Below are positions 35,251 to 44,528 of a DNA stretch of 47,275 nucleotides, piece by piece. A program made the translations under genes and the position numbers. The notes below the pieces were generated by a model, which was not told the origin of the DNA, did no database searches, and saw nothing but the letters and a program-made list of their open reading frames with translations. Numbering within the stretch: position 1 is the stretch's first letter; every line of letters begins with the position of its first letter. The stretch comes from CAZBDV01 sp964490765 (GTDB lineage: Bacteria; Cloacimonadota; Cloacimonadia; Cloacimonadales; JAJBBL01), in assembly GCA_964490765.1 (NCBI GenBank), contig CAZBDV010000014.1, positions 1-47,275 on the forward strand, written 5' to 3'.

Positions 35251-36465
35251 TTAATATTTTATTATCAGCACATTACCATCACTATAGGTCTTTATCGTCC
35301 CTATATCAAAATGGAAGTTGCTTCCCACATAACTCGATTCCGGTTGATTTGTTCCAAATGTTTCATAACTATTGAATCTGGAAGGGCTGTGTGGATGTCC
35401 ATACGGATTACCAGTCCCGAAGCTGAGAGTAACTACCCTGGCAAACTGGTTCAGCACTGCTGCGAGAAAAACAGAAGTTGAAGAGGTTCGGCTACCGTGG
35501 TGCCCCGCTTTCAAGATATTGGCAGACAGATTATAGCCGCTGTTGATCAGAAAAAGCTCAACTTCACGTTCAGCATCGCCAGTCAGGAGATATTCTGTTG
35601 AACCGTATACTATTTTCAGCACTATCGAAGTATTATTAACACCCGTCCCAATAGCATCGGGTGGGTAGCCGATATTAAGGATCTGCAGGCTGACCGCAGA
35701 ATCGAGATTGAGATAATCACCTCGTTGATAACCTATGGTATATTGGGGTGAGAGATAGTAGTCATATTCGATCCCTGCATCTATAATATCCTGCAGGCCA
35801 CCCCAATGATCTGAATGGCGATGAGTCTCTATTAGATAAGAGAAGTGATGTACATCTTCATTTTGAACATAATTCAACATTAACGGCTGGCCAGCTCCAT
35901 TCCAATCCTGCTCTGGTGCCCAGCCTGGTGAATATGTACCATAACCGCCGTCAACAGCAATTGCATGCCCTTCCGGAGTTCTAATCAGATTCCCGTCACC
36001 CTGAGCAACATCAACAAAGTCCACCCGGAGAAAATCGGTATCCGGTTCACTACTGTAGAAATAGAGGAGTGTATCCATATGTGAATCACTGCTGATAACC
36101 ATAATCTCGATCTCGAAATAGAGATCGCTGTTACTTACAGGGAGAGAAAATTTTTTGTAATCTGAACTGATGTCTGTCGAGTAGCCCTTATACTTTTCCT
36201 CACTATTCTCAACATTAAAATAGGAGAATCGGAGATCTACAGGCCGCGAAGTAGTAATTTCAAAAGAGTTGCCGTCTATCAGTAATTCTTCTATGAGATA
36301 GGGATCGTAATTATCTTCCGGGGATAGAACACTACTATCACTCCCACAAGAGAGCAGGAGAAAAAAAATCAACAAACCCATTGCGTAACGGATAGAATAA
36401 AATATTCTCTTTCCCCTGATTTCAGTTCTATCTTTTATGCTATCGTATTCATTTGATCCACTCAT
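35251..36465 (-). CDS. Secreted MBL-fold lipoprotein, paralogue of the downstream gene
   Basis: This 404-aa protein is the shorter twin. It lacks the PKD-like domain and runs from a lipobox LLSC (Cys40 counting from the ATG at 36465) through a linker to an MBL domain with HRHSDH (H215, H217, D219, H220), GDAER and GHHGSRTSS. AAGGTGAAGG supports the start, although a start at residue 29 would give a more standard signal length. It lies between the CDP-glycerol-type transferase (103 bases upstream) and the PKD-bearing paralogue. The active site looks intact, so it is probably a working surface or periplasmic hydrolase. Confidence 0.87.
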   Translation of the reverse strand: MSGSNEYDSIKDRTEIRGKRIFYSIRYAMGLLIFFLLLSCGSDSSVLSPEDNYDPYLIEELLIDGNSFEITTSRPVDLRFSYFNVENSEEKYKGYSTDISSDYKKFSLPVSNSDLYFEIEIMVISSDSHMDTLLYFYSSEPDTDFLRVDFVDVAQGDGNLIRTPEGHAIAVDGGYGTYSPGWAPEQDWNGAGQPLMLNYVQNEDVHHFSYLIETHRHSDHWGGLQDIIDAGIEYDYYLSPQYTIGYQRGDYLNLDSAVSLQILNIGYPPDAIGTGVNNTSIVLKIVYGSTEYLLTGDAEREVELFLINSGYNLSANILKAGHHGSRTSSTSVFLAAVLNQFARVVTLSFGTGNPYGHPHSPSRFNSYETFGTNQPESSYVGSNFHFDIGTIKTYSDGNVLIIKY

Positions 36466-36568
36466 CTATACCTTCACCTTGTTATAAATATATGTTAGCT
36501 CAATCTTTTTATCAAACAAATTATTTCCAGATAATCCCGAACCTAAGCCTGTCTGACGAAAAGAACCT

Positions 36569-37621
36569 TTACGCTTTTTTCAATTCCGGAAGCAGATCTG
36601 TAATTGCTTTTGCTGCTCTCCATCCTGCCTGTCCATCAATATCGTCGTATATCATCTTGCTTAACTCTTTCCGTTCATTCTCCAGTAATCGTGGATTCTC
36701 CTTATATCTTCCCATCGCCGGTTCTATCTCATCAAAGCTATCTATTCGAATACTGATCCTATCCAGCAAATCATCTATTTCCTGTAACGATCGTCTTCCA
36801 CCCTTTGTTCGAAAAGTAATAAGCGGTTTGTTAAGGGCTGAACATTCAGCCAGAATGGAACTAGTATCACCAATACAATAATCCGCTAAAAGGATATAGG
36901 GCAATGTCCCCTCTCTGTCGATATAGTATATCTCCGGCAGATTAGCTATAAAATCACGCTCCTTCTTTGGAATTTTAGGGTGCATGGTAACTAATACATT
37001 ATAGGCATCTGACAGTTCTCCAACCCTGTCCCGCCACCTGTAAAAGGCTGACATACCCTCTTCAAACCAGGTCGTAGTGAAGAGAATCGTCTCTTTAGCA
37101 TCATCTATACCAGCCTTCTCTTTGTAAGTTTGCAGAAGTTCAGGATTTTTTTTAAAACTAACTACAGGATCCAGTTTGGGGAAACCGACTGCTATACTGT
37201 TATGAACCCCGATCGCTCTGACAGACTTAACATCGGCCATACTGATCTGCAGAAAGAGGTTGAACCGGTTATAATTCTCTGCCCTAGTTAATCTTTTGAA
37301 ATGATAAGATCCATGCTGCATACCGATTTTGATTATCTCATTTGCCGGGAACTTGTAATATGCATGCCTGCACATTATCACTGCAGATGGAAAACTGGGT
37401 AGATGATAGGTTCTTTTATTCCGATTCTGGAAATAATCCTCTACTTCCCTGTTATCAGTTACTATCGGTAGTTCAATAAGATATTTCTGCACCGGTTCGA
37501 ATATCTCCCAATCAATGAGAGATGCACAATAAAAGACGACCGGAAGAGATCTCTTGAACCTTTTGCGGATTTTATATATAGCCGTATAAGGTAGCTTATA
37601 CAAATAGTAACCTAATACCAT
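36569..37621 (-). CDS. CDP-glycerol:poly(glycerophosphate) glycerophosphotransferase-family protein
   Basis: The 350-aa protein matches the TagB/TagF-type GT-B fold: MQHGSYH in the first half, then GFPKLDPV, TTTWFEEG, VTMHPKI, and the C-terminal DTSSILAECSALNKPLI and FRTKGG. Such enzymes add glycerol- or ribitol-phosphate to envelope polymers and are best known from Gram-positive teichoic acids; Gram-negative members make capsule or LPS substituents. The start has AGAGG 5 bases upstream. It leads the minus-strand unit that also holds the two MBL lipoproteins. The true donor may not be CDP-glycerol. Confidence 0.8.
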   Translation of the reverse strand: MVLGYYLYKLPYTAIYKIRKRFKRSLPVVFYCASLIDWEIFEPVQKYLIELPIVTDNREVEDYFQNRNKRTYHLPSFPSAVIMCRHAYYKFPANEIIKIGMQHGSYHFKRLTRAENYNRFNLFLQISMADVKSVRAIGVHNSIAVGFPKLDPVVSFKKNPELLQTYKEKAGIDDAKETILFTTTWFEEGMSAFYRWRDRVGELSDAYNVLVTMHPKIPKKERDFIANLPEIYYIDREGTLPYILLADYCIGDTSSILAECSALNKPLITFRTKGGRRSLQEIDDLLDRISIRIDSFDEIEPAMGRYKENPRLLENERKELSKMIYDDIDGQAGWRAAKAITDLLPELKKA

Positions 37622-37684
37622 TAAACCTCTGAATCATATCCATTTCATCAACTTTGTCATACTGATTTATAATATCAGCTTCAA

Positions 37685-37702
37685 TTGACATATATCTGTC
37701 AA
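37685..37702. promoter_or_regulatory. Inverted repeat in a divergent promoter region
   Basis: TTGACATATATCTGTCAA has 6-bp perfect arms, each a -35 consensus on its own strand, between the divergent transferase (minus) and M42 aminopeptidase (plus) genes. A further TTGACA lies at 37770. The arms may be back-to-back -35 boxes or an operator. Confidence 0.35.
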
Positions 37703-37837
37703 GAGAATTGATTTGAGAGTGAATGAGTCCAATGGAGCATAACTCAGGTGACTCTCGATACCTTTACCCTTGACAAAAAACTATAAATGCAGGTTTCATC
37801 TGCTTTAATGATAAGATATTATAGAAAGGAGCGAGAA

Positions 37838-38902
37838 ATGACCTCTCTGGAATTATTAATGAAACTGACCCTCACTGCCGGTGTATCCGGTTTTGAAGAG
37901 AAAATAGCCCGGATCATGATCGACCTGCTTGGCCAGGAAGCTGAATATCAAAAAGATCGTCTCGGTTCAATCGCTTTCGAGTATAAGGGTAATAGCAGCA
38001 GACCGAAAATCATGATCGTTGGCCATCAGGATGAGATTGGATTCATCGTAACCCGCATTGAGAAGAACGGATTGATAAGGTTTTATAACCTCGGTGGTTG
38101 GGATTGGCGAACCTTGCTCTCCTCTCCAGTTAATGTTATCAATCAGAACGATGAATTGATCAGTGGTATCATAGGCTCCATTCCGATACATTACAGTAGA
38201 GGAAACCAGACAGAATTAAAACTCGATGACATGTTCATTGATATCGGAGCAAAATCCGACGAAGATGTAATTAATAATTTCGGTATCAATCCAGGAGCAC
38301 CGGTTGTCCCCACTCCCCATTTCGTTCATGAAGAACGTAATAACCTGATATTCTCCAAAGCTTTTGACGATCGTGTTGGTATTGCTATAGCTATAGAGAC
38401 TGGAAAATATCTGGCGGATAATGATCATCCCAACACCGTCTTCTGCTGCGGCTCGGTTCAGGAAGAGGTCGGAATCCGGGGAGCACAGACATTATCACGA
38501 CTTCTGGAACCTGATCTGGCAATAGTCGTTGAAGGTGTACCGGCTGATGATTTCCCTGGCAATGAACAGAAAGCTCAGAACAAACTCGGCAAAGGGGCTC
38601 ATGTCAGGCTGTTCGATCCGACGATGATTGCTAATCCTAAATTAAGCAGATATACAGTCGAACTGGCTAAGACCAACAAGATCCCACATCAGATTTCAGT
38701 GAGAACTTCTGGTGGAACCGATGCCAGAGTGATTCATCTTAGCGATATCGGTGTTCCGACCATCGTTCTGGGTGTTCCTGTACGTTATGCTCACAGCCAT
38801 AACGGTATGATGTCGCTCGATGATTATCAGCATTGTCTTAAACTGGTCAGAGCGTTAGTATCTGATCTCAATAAGCAAAGACTTGAGGAGATATTAAGTT
38901 GA
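37838..38902 (+). CDS. M42-family metalloaminopeptidase
   Basis: This is a 354-aa cytoplasmic aminopeptidase of the M42 (TET / glutamyl aminopeptidase) family. Expected metal ligands and catalytic residues are visible: VGHQDEIGF, the bridging Asp in KAFDDRVG, the EE pair in VQEEVGIRG, the Glu in VVEGVPADD and the His in AHSHNG. The start at 37838 follows AAAGGAG by 6 bases; an upstream ATG (37787) has no ribosome site. Its TGA overlaps the murI start, so the two are coupled. Confidence 0.93.
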   Translation: MTSLELLMKLTLTAGVSGFEEKIARIMIDLLGQEAEYQKDRLGSIAFEYKGNSSRPKIMIVGHQDEIGFIVTRIEKNGLIRFYNLGGWDWRTLLSSPVNVINQNDELISGIIGSIPIHYSRGNQTELKLDDMFIDIGAKSDEDVINNFGINPGAPVVPTPHFVHEERNNLIFSKAFDDRVGIAIAIETGKYLADNDHPNTVFCCGSVQEEVGIRGAQTLSRLLEPDLAIVVEGVPADDFPGNEQKAQNKLGKGAHVRLFDPTMIANPKLSRYTVELAKTNKIPHQISVRTSGGTDARVIHLSDIGVPTIVLGVPVRYAHSHNGMMSLDDYQHCLKLVRALVSDLNKQRLEEILS

Positions 38903-39735
38903 AGCGACAACCCATAGGAATCTTCGATTCCGGTGTCGGTGGTTTAACTGTGTTTTCTGCAATCCGGAATCGCTTCCCAGAAGAGGATTTAGTATACTTT
39001 GGAGACACAGCAAGAGTCCCTTACGGACCGAAATCAAAGAATACGATAATTGACTATTCTATACAGAATGCCCGTTTCCTTAACAGTCTACAGGTAAAGC
39101 TGATTATCGTTGCCTGTAACACCTCTTCCGCTATAGCCATAAAAGAACTTCGTGAAAGATTTACCGTTCCCATTATTGGTGTACTGGAACCGGGAGCAGA
39201 ACAGGCGGTCAACAAGACTAAAAACAAGAGAATCGGTATAATCGGAACGGAGGGAACTATTAACAGCAAGGCCTACCAAGATGAGATGTGGCGAATCGAT
39301 CCTGACATTGAAACTTTCGCTATACCCTGTCCCCTGTTCGTTCCACTCGTAGAAGAGGGATGGCATAATCATCCTGTTGCTGATATCATCACTGGCGAAT
39401 ATCTTAATTCACTTCTTGAAAAGAAGATCGATACTCTGGTCCTGGGTTGTACTCATTACCCCATCCTTAAATCTGTTATTCAGAAATTCGTTGGCGAGCA
39501 GGTCGTTCTTATTGACAGTGCGGAAGCAATTACTTCTCATCTCGGAGAATTTCTGGTAACTCATCCCGACGATTACCCATCCCCTGAAGCTTCAGGAGAA
39601 GATAAGAGGAGTGGTAAAGACCTTTTTTATGTCAGTGATAATGAAGAAAAGTTTAAAAATATTGCTTCTCGCCTGCTGAACCGAGATATAGAAAATCTTA
39701 CGCGAGTCAGGTTAGCCGAGAGTTGGTATATATAG
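38899..39735 (+). CDS. murI: Glutamate racemase
   Basis: MurI makes D-glutamate for peptidoglycan. The 278-aa protein has IFDSGVGGLTVF, the first catalytic Cys in VACNTSSA and the second in LGCTHYP, and DSAEAI near the end. The start is TTG at 38899, overlapping the previous stop, with GAGGAG upstream. Its length is typical. It leads into the glycosyltransferase run. Confidence 0.94.
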   Translation: MKRQPIGIFDSGVGGLTVFSAIRNRFPEEDLVYFGDTARVPYGPKSKNTIIDYSIQNARFLNSLQVKLIIVACNTSSAIAIKELRERFTVPIIGVLEPGAEQAVNKTKNKRIGIIGTEGTINSKAYQDEMWRIDPDIETFAIPCPLFVPLVEEGWHNHPVADIITGEYLNSLLEKKIDTLVLGCTHYPILKSVIQKFVGEQVVLIDSAEAITSHLGEFLVTHPDDYPSPEASGEDKRSGKDLFYVSDNEEKFKNIASRLLNRDIENLTRVRLAESWYI

Positions 39736-39740
39736 GCAGA

Positions 39741-40688
39741 ATGATGAAGATCAGTGGTTTTTCTTTTGTCCGAAATGGTGTTAAACTCTATTACCCAATC
39801 GTAGAGTCGATCAAATCTATCCTCCCTATCTGTGACGAGTTTGTTGTTGCCGTCGGGAAAGGGGACCCGGATGACACGACACGCCAGCAGATAGCTGCGA
39901 TTGATGATCCCAGAATCAAAATCATCTATACAGAGTGGGAGGAGAAATATTTCAGGAAAGGAATAATAAACTCCATTCAGACAGATATTGCTAAAGAGAA
40001 ATGTAGTGGTGACTGGTTATTCTATCTTCAGGCAGATGAGGTAGTACACGAGCGAGACCTTCCGAAAATAAAACAACGATGTGAAATGCTCCTGCCAGAT
40101 AAGGAAGTTGAAGGGCTTCTCTTCCGTTACATACATTTCTGGGGAGATTATAAGCATTACCATACCGGTCATGGCTGGTATCCTCACGAAATCAGGATAA
40201 TCAGAAATATTCCGGAAATACATTCCTATCAGAGTGCCCAATCCTTCCGCTATTTCTCCTATTATGATAACCCTCGCCAGCCTGATGGAACAAGGAAATT
40301 GAATGTTGCTGAAGTGGATGCCGAGATATTTCATTACGGATGGGTTAGGCCACCTCATCTGATGCAGAATAAAAGTAAAGCCTTAAACACGGTCCACTGG
40401 GGTAAGAACCGGGCTGAAGAGTATTACAGAAAAGCCCCTTCGGAATTCGATTATGGTCCGCTTAGCATGTTAGCTCTCTACAGAGATACACATCCGGCAG
40501 TTATGAAAGAGAGGATTGCCAGGCTTGATTGGCAGGATAAGCTGCAATATTCTGGTAAACCCAATCCCTATCGTCAACCTCACAAGCATGAGAAATTCAA
40601 GATAAGGCTGCTCAGTTGGATAGAAAAGTTCTTCAATAGAGGGAAACAAATCGGTGGGTTCAATAACTATAAATTGTTACGTAAATGA
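39741..40688 (+). CDS. Glycosyltransferase family 2-like protein
   Basis: The 315-aa protein opens with KISGFSFVRNG, then VVAVGKGDPDDTT and LQADEVV, the GT-A donor/metal region. These match a group of GT2-like proteins often found with LPS or surface-glycan genes. A C-terminal part rich in aromatic residues (PHEIRIIRNIPEIHSY) follows. The start at 39741 or 39744 is 5-8 bases after the murI stop. The donor and acceptor are unknown. Confidence 0.8.
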   Translation: MMKISGFSFVRNGVKLYYPIVESIKSILPICDEFVVAVGKGDPDDTTRQQIAAIDDPRIKIIYTEWEEKYFRKGIINSIQTDIAKEKCSGDWLFYLQADEVVHERDLPKIKQRCEMLLPDKEVEGLLFRYIHFWGDYKHYHTGHGWYPHEIRIIRNIPEIHSYQSAQSFRYFSYYDNPRQPDGTRKLNVAEVDAEIFHYGWVRPPHLMQNKSKALNTVHWGKNRAEEYYRKAPSEFDYGPLSMLALYRDTHPAVMKERIARLDWQDKLQYSGKPNPYRQPHKHEKFKIRLLSWIEKFFNRGKQIGGFNNYKLLRK

Positions 40689-40694
40689 TTAGCA

Positions 40695-41453
40695 ATGTCA
40701 GAAAAACTTTCTGTTACGATCATCACCAAGAATGAAGAGAAGAATATCGAAAGATGCCTGCGCTCTGTAAAGTGGGCTGATGAGATCGTCGTTGTGGATT
40801 CCGGTTCACAGGATAAAACCCGGCAAATCTGTCAGACATTTGGATGCCGTTTTGTTGAAAGTGAATGGCTCGGTTTCGGTAAAACCAAGCAACTGGCAGT
40901 CGACAGCGCTCGCTATGACTGGATTCTTTCTATTGATGCTGATGAGGAACTCAGCCAGACTTTGCAACAGGAGATCAGAGAACTTGCTGGCAAAGGTTTT
41001 GATTCCAATGCTTACCGTATCAGACGCTCTTCCTACTATCTCGGGAAGATAATAAAATATTGCGGCTGGCAGCACGATGCACCATTGCGACTATTCAATC
41101 GTAAATTGGGTCAATTCAACGATAAACCATTACACGAATCTGTTATCACATCACAGAAAATTGCATTTTTAAAGAATCGCATGTTCCACTATACATACCC
41201 TACACTGGAGTCACACTTCAGAAAGATGCAATTCTACGGAGATATTGCTGCTGAACGACTGAATAAAATGGGTAAAAAATGCAGTCCCCCGGGAGCTATA
41301 TTCAGAGGTCTGATTAAATTTATCAAGATGTACATTCTGCAACTCGGTTTTCTGGATGGAGCAATTGGGTTTCAGCTCTGTAAAAACTCTGCCTGGGGTG
41401 TATGGTATAAATACCAGCGATTGCACGTACTGAACAACAGAGAGCAGAATTGA
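40695..41453 (+). CDS. LPS-core-type glycosyltransferase family 2 (WaaE/KdtX-like)
   Basis: The 252-aa GT-A enzyme has SVTIITKNEEKNIERCLRSV at the N-terminus, VVDSGSQDKT, and the SIDADEELS metal-binding DxD variant. The end, with WQHDAPLRLFNR and KPLHESV, is typical of WaaE/KdtX-like beta-glucosyltransferases that act on the LPS inner core. It starts 6 bases after the preceding gene. Confidence 0.88.
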   Translation: MSEKLSVTIITKNEEKNIERCLRSVKWADEIVVVDSGSQDKTRQICQTFGCRFVESEWLGFGKTKQLAVDSARYDWILSIDADEELSQTLQQEIRELAGKGFDSNAYRIRRSSYYLGKIIKYCGWQHDAPLRLFNRKLGQFNDKPLHESVITSQKIAFLKNRMFHYTYPTLESHFRKMQFYGDIAAERLNKMGKKCSPPGAIFRGLIKFIKMYILQLGFLDGAIGFQLCKNSAWGVWYKYQRLHVLNNREQN

Positions 41454-41488
41454 GTAACACTTGATATCAGATAAACAGAGTTGAACGC

Positions 41489-42586
41489 ATGAAGGTATTA
41501 CATATCGATACGGAAAAGGGTTGGCGAGGTGGCCAGCAACAGGCAGTATATCTCTACCAGGCTATGCGAGATAAATTCTATGATACTCTCTTTATTACAT
41601 CCTGCAAATCAGATTTGTATCACTATCTTATTGAGAACGATTTACCAGTATATCATATACCCTTCTGGGGTGAGTGGGACTTCCTGCATGGCCTTAAACT
41701 TGCCCTGTTGGCCAGAAAGAGAGGTTACAGGATACTACACCTTCATTCGGGACATGCACTCGCCTGGGGGCTCTGGGCAAAAATATTCTCTCCATCATTA
41801 AAATTGATTGCTGTTCGCAGGGTTGATTTCTCGATCAGGAAACACTGCTTCTCTTATTTAAAATATAGTAGCTCCTTAGTTGATAGAATAGTCGCAATCT
41901 CGGAGAATATTAAACAGGTGTTATTATCCGATGGTATTGGCAGTGACAAAATCGCTACTATACATAGTGGAATTGATCTCGAAAAATTCTCCCGAGCAGA
42001 TCAACCTGTAGATTTCAGGGAAAGATGGGGTATCCCGAAAGATGCAGTTCTGATCGGAACAGTAGCTGCATTTGTTGGACACAAAGATTATCCAACCCTG
42101 CTAAGAGCTGCTGCGCATTTATTAAAAAAAAATGATAAGCTCTACTTTATGGCTGTTGGGGAGGGAAGACTACTTCCTGAGATGAAAGAATTAGCCGACA
42201 CATTAAAGATTACCGGTAATTTTATCTTCACCGGTTTCCAGAAGGATGTTGGTAAGTTTCTTAAATCATTTGATATCTTCGTGATGCCTTCTAAAGAAGA
42301 GGGATTAGGGACATCGGTCCTCGATGCTCAGGCAGTAGGGCTTCCCGTTGTAGCAACCACTGCCGGTGGTTTACCCGAGATGATAGAAAACAGAGTAAAT
42401 GGCATACTGGTGGAACCTCAGAATCCACTTCAACTCTCTTCTGCTATACTGGACCTGGCTCTTAACCCGTCAGAGCGCCAGAACATGGGCAGGAAGGCAA
42501 GAGAGAGCGTAAAGCAATTCTGTATCACCAATACTGTTGCCCAAAACCTCTTATTGTATCAGGAACTAAAAAATGCCAGATTGTAA
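41489..42586 (+). CDS. Glycosyltransferase family 4
   Basis: The 365-aa GT-B enzyme has GGQQQ near the N-terminus, ISENIK, HSGIDLEKF, a donor domain with GTVAAFVGHKDY and the EEGLGTSVLDAQAVG nucleotide-sugar motif (the second acidic residue of the EX7E pair is Asp here). It overlaps the next gene by 14 bases. In this neighbourhood it probably adds a sugar to a lipid- or LPS-linked chain. Confidence 0.88.
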   Translation: MKVLHIDTEKGWRGGQQQAVYLYQAMRDKFYDTLFITSCKSDLYHYLIENDLPVYHIPFWGEWDFLHGLKLALLARKRGYRILHLHSGHALAWGLWAKIFSPSLKLIAVRRVDFSIRKHCFSYLKYSSSLVDRIVAISENIKQVLLSDGIGSDKIATIHSGIDLEKFSRADQPVDFRERWGIPKDAVLIGTVAAFVGHKDYPTLLRAAAHLLKKNDKLYFMAVGEGRLLPEMKELADTLKITGNFIFTGFQKDVGKFLKSFDIFVMPSKEEGLGTSVLDAQAVGLPVVATTAGGLPEMIENRVNGILVEPQNPLQLSSAILDLALNPSERQNMGRKARESVKQFCITNTVAQNLLLYQELKNARL

Positions 42587-43574
42587 GAAAATCCTGATTG
42601 CTCAAACTGCCTTTATTGGTGATGTTATCCTCGTTACATCTCTTATCCGGGAGACCCAAAAGCTCTTTTCTGATGCGAGGATCGATATTATGGTCATACC
42701 CTCGACTGCAACAATTTTGAGCAACAACCCGCATCTACATAAGATTATAATATTCGACAAAAAAAAGAGAAAAATACACTCTTTCCTGAGAACATCAAGA
42801 GAGATCAGGGCAGAGCATTATGACCTTGCTTTAATACCACACAGTTCTTTTACTACAGCTTTTTTGGTTTTCCTCTCCGGTGTTAGACGACGTATCGGTT
42901 TTGCCGGAAAACTACGCTCACTTTTCATGACAAAAAAAATTCGCCCCGCAAAGCAATGTCACCGAATAGAACGTAACCTCTCTCTGTTGCAACCATTTGG
43001 CCTTACGGATGGAGATATTCAGACTGAATTGTATCCATCAGAAAAGGATAGAGAGAAAGCAAATAGTTTAAAGGTATCCAGCGATAAAATACTGATAGCT
43101 GTAGCTCCGGGTTCCGTCTGGAAAACCAAATGCTGGCCAGAAGAGTATTACTCGGAACTTATGAGTAATCTAAAAGAGATGGCAGAATTCATCATGATAG
43201 GTTCCAAACTGGAAGAGGAACTCTGCAGGAAAGTATTAACTGCTTCCAGTGCAAAAGGGGCAAATTTCGCCGGTAAGACCTCTATTCTGGAATCTGCTGC
43301 TCTGATCAATAGAGCTGACCTCTTACTCTGTAACGACAGTGGCGCTATGCATATCGCCAACGCTGTGAAGACCAGGGTTATAGCCTTCTTCGGTCCAACA
43401 GTCAGAGATTTCGGTTTTTATCCGTATCGTGAGGAAGACATCGTTTGTGAAGTTGACCTGGATTGCCGTCCCTGCCATCATCATGGACCTATGAGATGTC
43501 CACTCGGACATCATAATTGTATGAGAATGATCAAACCGGAGACTATTAAGAACAAAATTCTCACCTTACTTTAG
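42573..43574 (+). CDS. waaF: Heptosyltransferase II-like (GT9)
   Basis: The 333-aa GT9 enzyme transfers heptose to LPS core in the inner leaflet. It shows QTAFIGDVILVTSLI at the N-terminus, GVRRRIGFAG, VAPGSVWKTKCWP and CNDSGAMHIANA. A C-terminal Cys-rich signature (CRPCHHHG ... CPLGHHNCM) is typical of ADP-heptose:LPS heptosyltransferases. Its start lies 14 bases inside the GT4 gene, so translation is coupled. It supports a diderm envelope with an LPS-type core. Confidence 0.9.
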   Translation: MPDCKKILIAQTAFIGDVILVTSLIRETQKLFSDARIDIMVIPSTATILSNNPHLHKIIIFDKKKRKIHSFLRTSREIRAEHYDLALIPHSSFTTAFLVFLSGVRRRIGFAGKLRSLFMTKKIRPAKQCHRIERNLSLLQPFGLTDGDIQTELYPSEKDREKANSLKVSSDKILIAVAPGSVWKTKCWPEEYYSELMSNLKEMAEFIMIGSKLEEELCRKVLTASSAKGANFAGKTSILESAALINRADLLLCNDSGAMHIANAVKTRVIAFFGPTVRDFGFYPYREEDIVCEVDLDCRPCHHHGPMRCPLGHHNCMRMIKPETIKNKILTLL

Positions 43575-43681
43575 AGTATGGCAAAAAAGATCTGACATCC
43601 TGCATATATCAGTTAAAAGATAAAAATTGTTTGCCAATAATAACGAGCACAATTTTATGTCACGAATACTAGGAGGTTGAT

Positions 43682-44005
43682 ATGGAAAAGAATGATTTAA
43701 GCAACGATCAGCTCAACTTTGAAAATCTACTAAAACAGGGTTTTGCTGTTATAGATAGGCGTTTCATTGAATACGATATATGCCCGAAGAACACAAGCAA
43801 ATACGTCATTGTAAAAGTTGTTAATAGAGATACCTTCTATCAGGATATGCTGAAACATTATTTCGGAATAGAGATCAAAGAAAAGGATATATACTCACTC
43901 TGGAATAATATTCTCGACCATAAGATCTCGATGAGTAAGGTGCTCGGTCGTGACGTTTCCATCAAAGTTGCAGCACTCGATTATTATAATATTTTCGGCA
44001 TTTAA
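43682..44005 (+). CDS. Unknown 107-aa soluble protein
   Basis: AGGAGG lies 5 bases before the ATG, and codon use resembles its neighbours, so I take it as real. It has no membrane segment or signal. Helical content is predicted in the middle (residues ~50-80) and a distinctive GRDVSIKVAALDYY is near the end. I do not recognise the family. It stands 107 bases after waaF and 26 bases before ndk; the ndk start has no clear ribosome site, so coupling is possible. Confidence 0.75.
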   Translation: MEKNDLSNDQLNFENLLKQGFAVIDRRFIEYDICPKNTSKYVIVKVVNRDTFYQDMLKHYFGIEIKEKDIYSLWNNILDHKISMSKVLGRDVSIKVAALDYYNIFGI

Positions 44006-44031
44006 CTCGTTTTGTGCAGTGAATATTAAGC

Positions 44032-44451
44032 ATGGTTGAAAAAACTCTTTTCATCATCAAGCCAGATGCGACCGAGAAGAAGAAGATCGGTGCTATACTA
44101 AAAGTACTCGAAGATAATGGTTTCGATATCCTTGCCTTAAAGATGATAGTAATGACACGAGATATAGCAAAAGAATTCTATGTAGAACATCTAGGCAAAG
44201 ATTATTGTAAAAGACTGATCGATTTCATGACAAGCGGGAAGAGTGTTGCAGCAATATTAGAAAAAGACAATGCTGTTTCCGATCTCCGGAGACTGAATGG
44301 TGAAACAGACCCGAGAAAAGCATCACCCGGAACGCTTCGTCAGCTATATGGCGAAAATCTGCCACGCAACGCTGTGCACGCCTCTGATTCACCTGAAAGC
44401 GGAGCGAGAGAGATAAGCATACTATTCCCTGAATATCAGGATTCAAGATAA
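44032..44451 (+). CDS. ndk: Nucleoside diphosphate kinase
   Basis: Ndk transfers the gamma-phosphate between nucleotides. The 139-aa protein has TLFIIKPDA at the start, GKDYCKRLIDFM, and the phosphorylated His116 in RNAVHASDS. The length is normal. It sits 77 bases before ackA. Confidence 0.96.
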   Translation: MVEKTLFIIKPDATEKKKIGAILKVLEDNGFDILALKMIVMTRDIAKEFYVEHLGKDYCKRLIDFMTSGKSVAAILEKDNAVSDLRRLNGETDPRKASPGTLRQLYGENLPRNAVHASDSPESGAREISILFPEYQDSR

Positions 44452-44528
44452 CCGAATTACAACGGTATCCTACTCTCTTTAGTTTTACCTGATAATCGAA
44501 CACAAAAAATACATATAAAGAGGACCTT

